Of a stretch of 5,530 nt of DNA, positions 5,115 to 5,530 are shown one piece after another (position 1 is the stretch's first letter; the number at the start of each line of letters is the position of its first letter). Position numbers and translations under genes: made by a program. The stretch is from the NCBI GenBank assembly GCA_902766475.1, contig CACXDQ010000285.1, positions 1 to 5,530 of the forward strand, given 5' to 3'. The stretch comes from an uncultured Eubacteriales bacterium (GTDB lineage Bacteria; Bacillota; Clostridia; Christensenellales; Borkfalkiaceae). The notes beneath the pieces are model-generated. The model was given only the letters and a program-made list of their open reading frames with translations, was not told the DNA's origin and did no database searches.

Positions 5115-5486
5115 ATGCCAACTATCAACCAGCTTATTAAGCAAGGCAGAGTTACGGCGAAGGAAAAGAGTAAAGCTCCCATTCTCGGAAATTGTCCGCA
5201 GAAGAGAGGCGTTTGCCTTTCGGTTACTACCACTTCCCCCAAAAAGCCTAACTCGGCTCTTCGTAAAATCGCAAGAGTTCGTCTTACCAACAAGCAGGAA
5301 GGTACGATCTACATTCCCGGCGAAGGTCACAACCTTCAGGAACACAGCTCCGTACTTATCCGTGGCGGCAGGGTCAGAGATCTGCCCGGTGTTCGTTATC
5401 ACATAATCCGTGGTTCTCTCGATACCGCCGGCGTTGCAAAGAGAAGACAGGCGAGAAGTAAATACGGCGCTAAACGTCCCAAATAA
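5115..5486 (+). CDS. rpsL: 30S ribosomal protein S12
   Basis: S12 sits at the decoding centre of the small ribosomal subunit and controls codon-anticodon fidelity. The 123 residues are the normal length. Family blocks are PTINQLI (2-8), CPQKRGVC (27-34), the decoding loop TSPKKPNSALRK (40-51), GEGHNLQEHS (69-78), IRGGRVRDLPGVRYH (82-96) and the tail QARSKYGAKRPK. Numbering matches E. coli with the initiator Met counted. Lys43 of the decoding loop is present, but position 88, lysine in E. coli and B. subtilis, is arginine (codon AGA). Asp89, the residue methylthiolated by RimO in E. coli, is kept. Codon choice (many CTT, CGT) differs somewhat from the neighbouring metabolic genes, as expected for high expression. 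It has its own strong promoter and leader; rpsG, fusA and tuf would be expected downstream, beyond the window. Upstream lies the fumarase operon, not rpoC. Confidence 0.98.
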   Translation: MPTINQLIKQGRVTAKEKSKAPILGNCPQKRGVCLSVTTTSPKKPNSALRKIARVRLTNKQEGTIYIPGEGHNLQEHSSVLIRGGRVRDLPGVRYHIIRGSLDTAGVAKRRQARSKYGAKRPK

Positions 5487-5530
5487 TTTTTTCGGCTTGT
5501 ATAAACTTCGTCATGCGGCGTTTCTGTAAA

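Overview
The window looks like chromosome from an anaerobic low-to-mid GC Firmicute, most likely an uncultured gut-type Clostridia lineage. The signs are strong sigma-A type promoters with TTGACA/TATAAT boxes, AGGAGG-type ribosome binding sites in front of most but not all genes, AT-rich intergenic DNA, an oxygen-sensitive two-subunit class I fumarase, and an S12 protein of Firmicutes character. The lineage call is inference from protein flavour; no marker was aligned. I see no mobile element, CRISPR array, tRNA or rRNA, and no broken gene.

Left part, minus strand (1-2522): glnS (glutaminyl-tRNA synthetase) is followed 104 bases downstream by a small four-helix membrane protein of the CvpA type. 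Each has its own promoter. No convincing intrinsic terminator separates them, so glnS read-through into the membrane protein gene is likely. Bases 1-27 lie beyond the membrane protein stop and hold nothing I can name.

Middle, plus strand (2560-4819): a divergent promoter drives a tight three-gene run. It contains a cytosolic YkuE-like metallophosphoesterase and, after 14 bases, the alpha and beta subunits of a [4Fe-4S] fumarate hydratase, which are 1 base apart. The promoter sits so close to the phosphoesterase ATG that its mRNA should be leaderless. A strong hairpin at 4784-4813 ends the unit.

Right part, plus strand (4820-5530): a gene-free stretch of about 300 bases carries an 18-base AT palindrome, two stacked TTGACA promoters and a roughly 120-base structured leader. 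It leads into rpsL (ribosomal protein S12), presumably the first gene of the str operon (rpsG and fusA would follow outside the window). The leader holds a possible 14-codon reading frame whose stop codon runs into a terminator-like hairpin. The two arms of that hairpin are near copies of those of another hairpin just after the fumarase genes. Bases 5487-5530 start the next intergenic gap and show nothing definite.

The genes are mostly housekeeping (translation, central carbon metabolism). The most interesting material is regulatory: the leaderless transcript, the rpsL leader, a possible short RNA at about 4753-4820, and an arginine at the classical streptomycin-resistance position 88 of S12.
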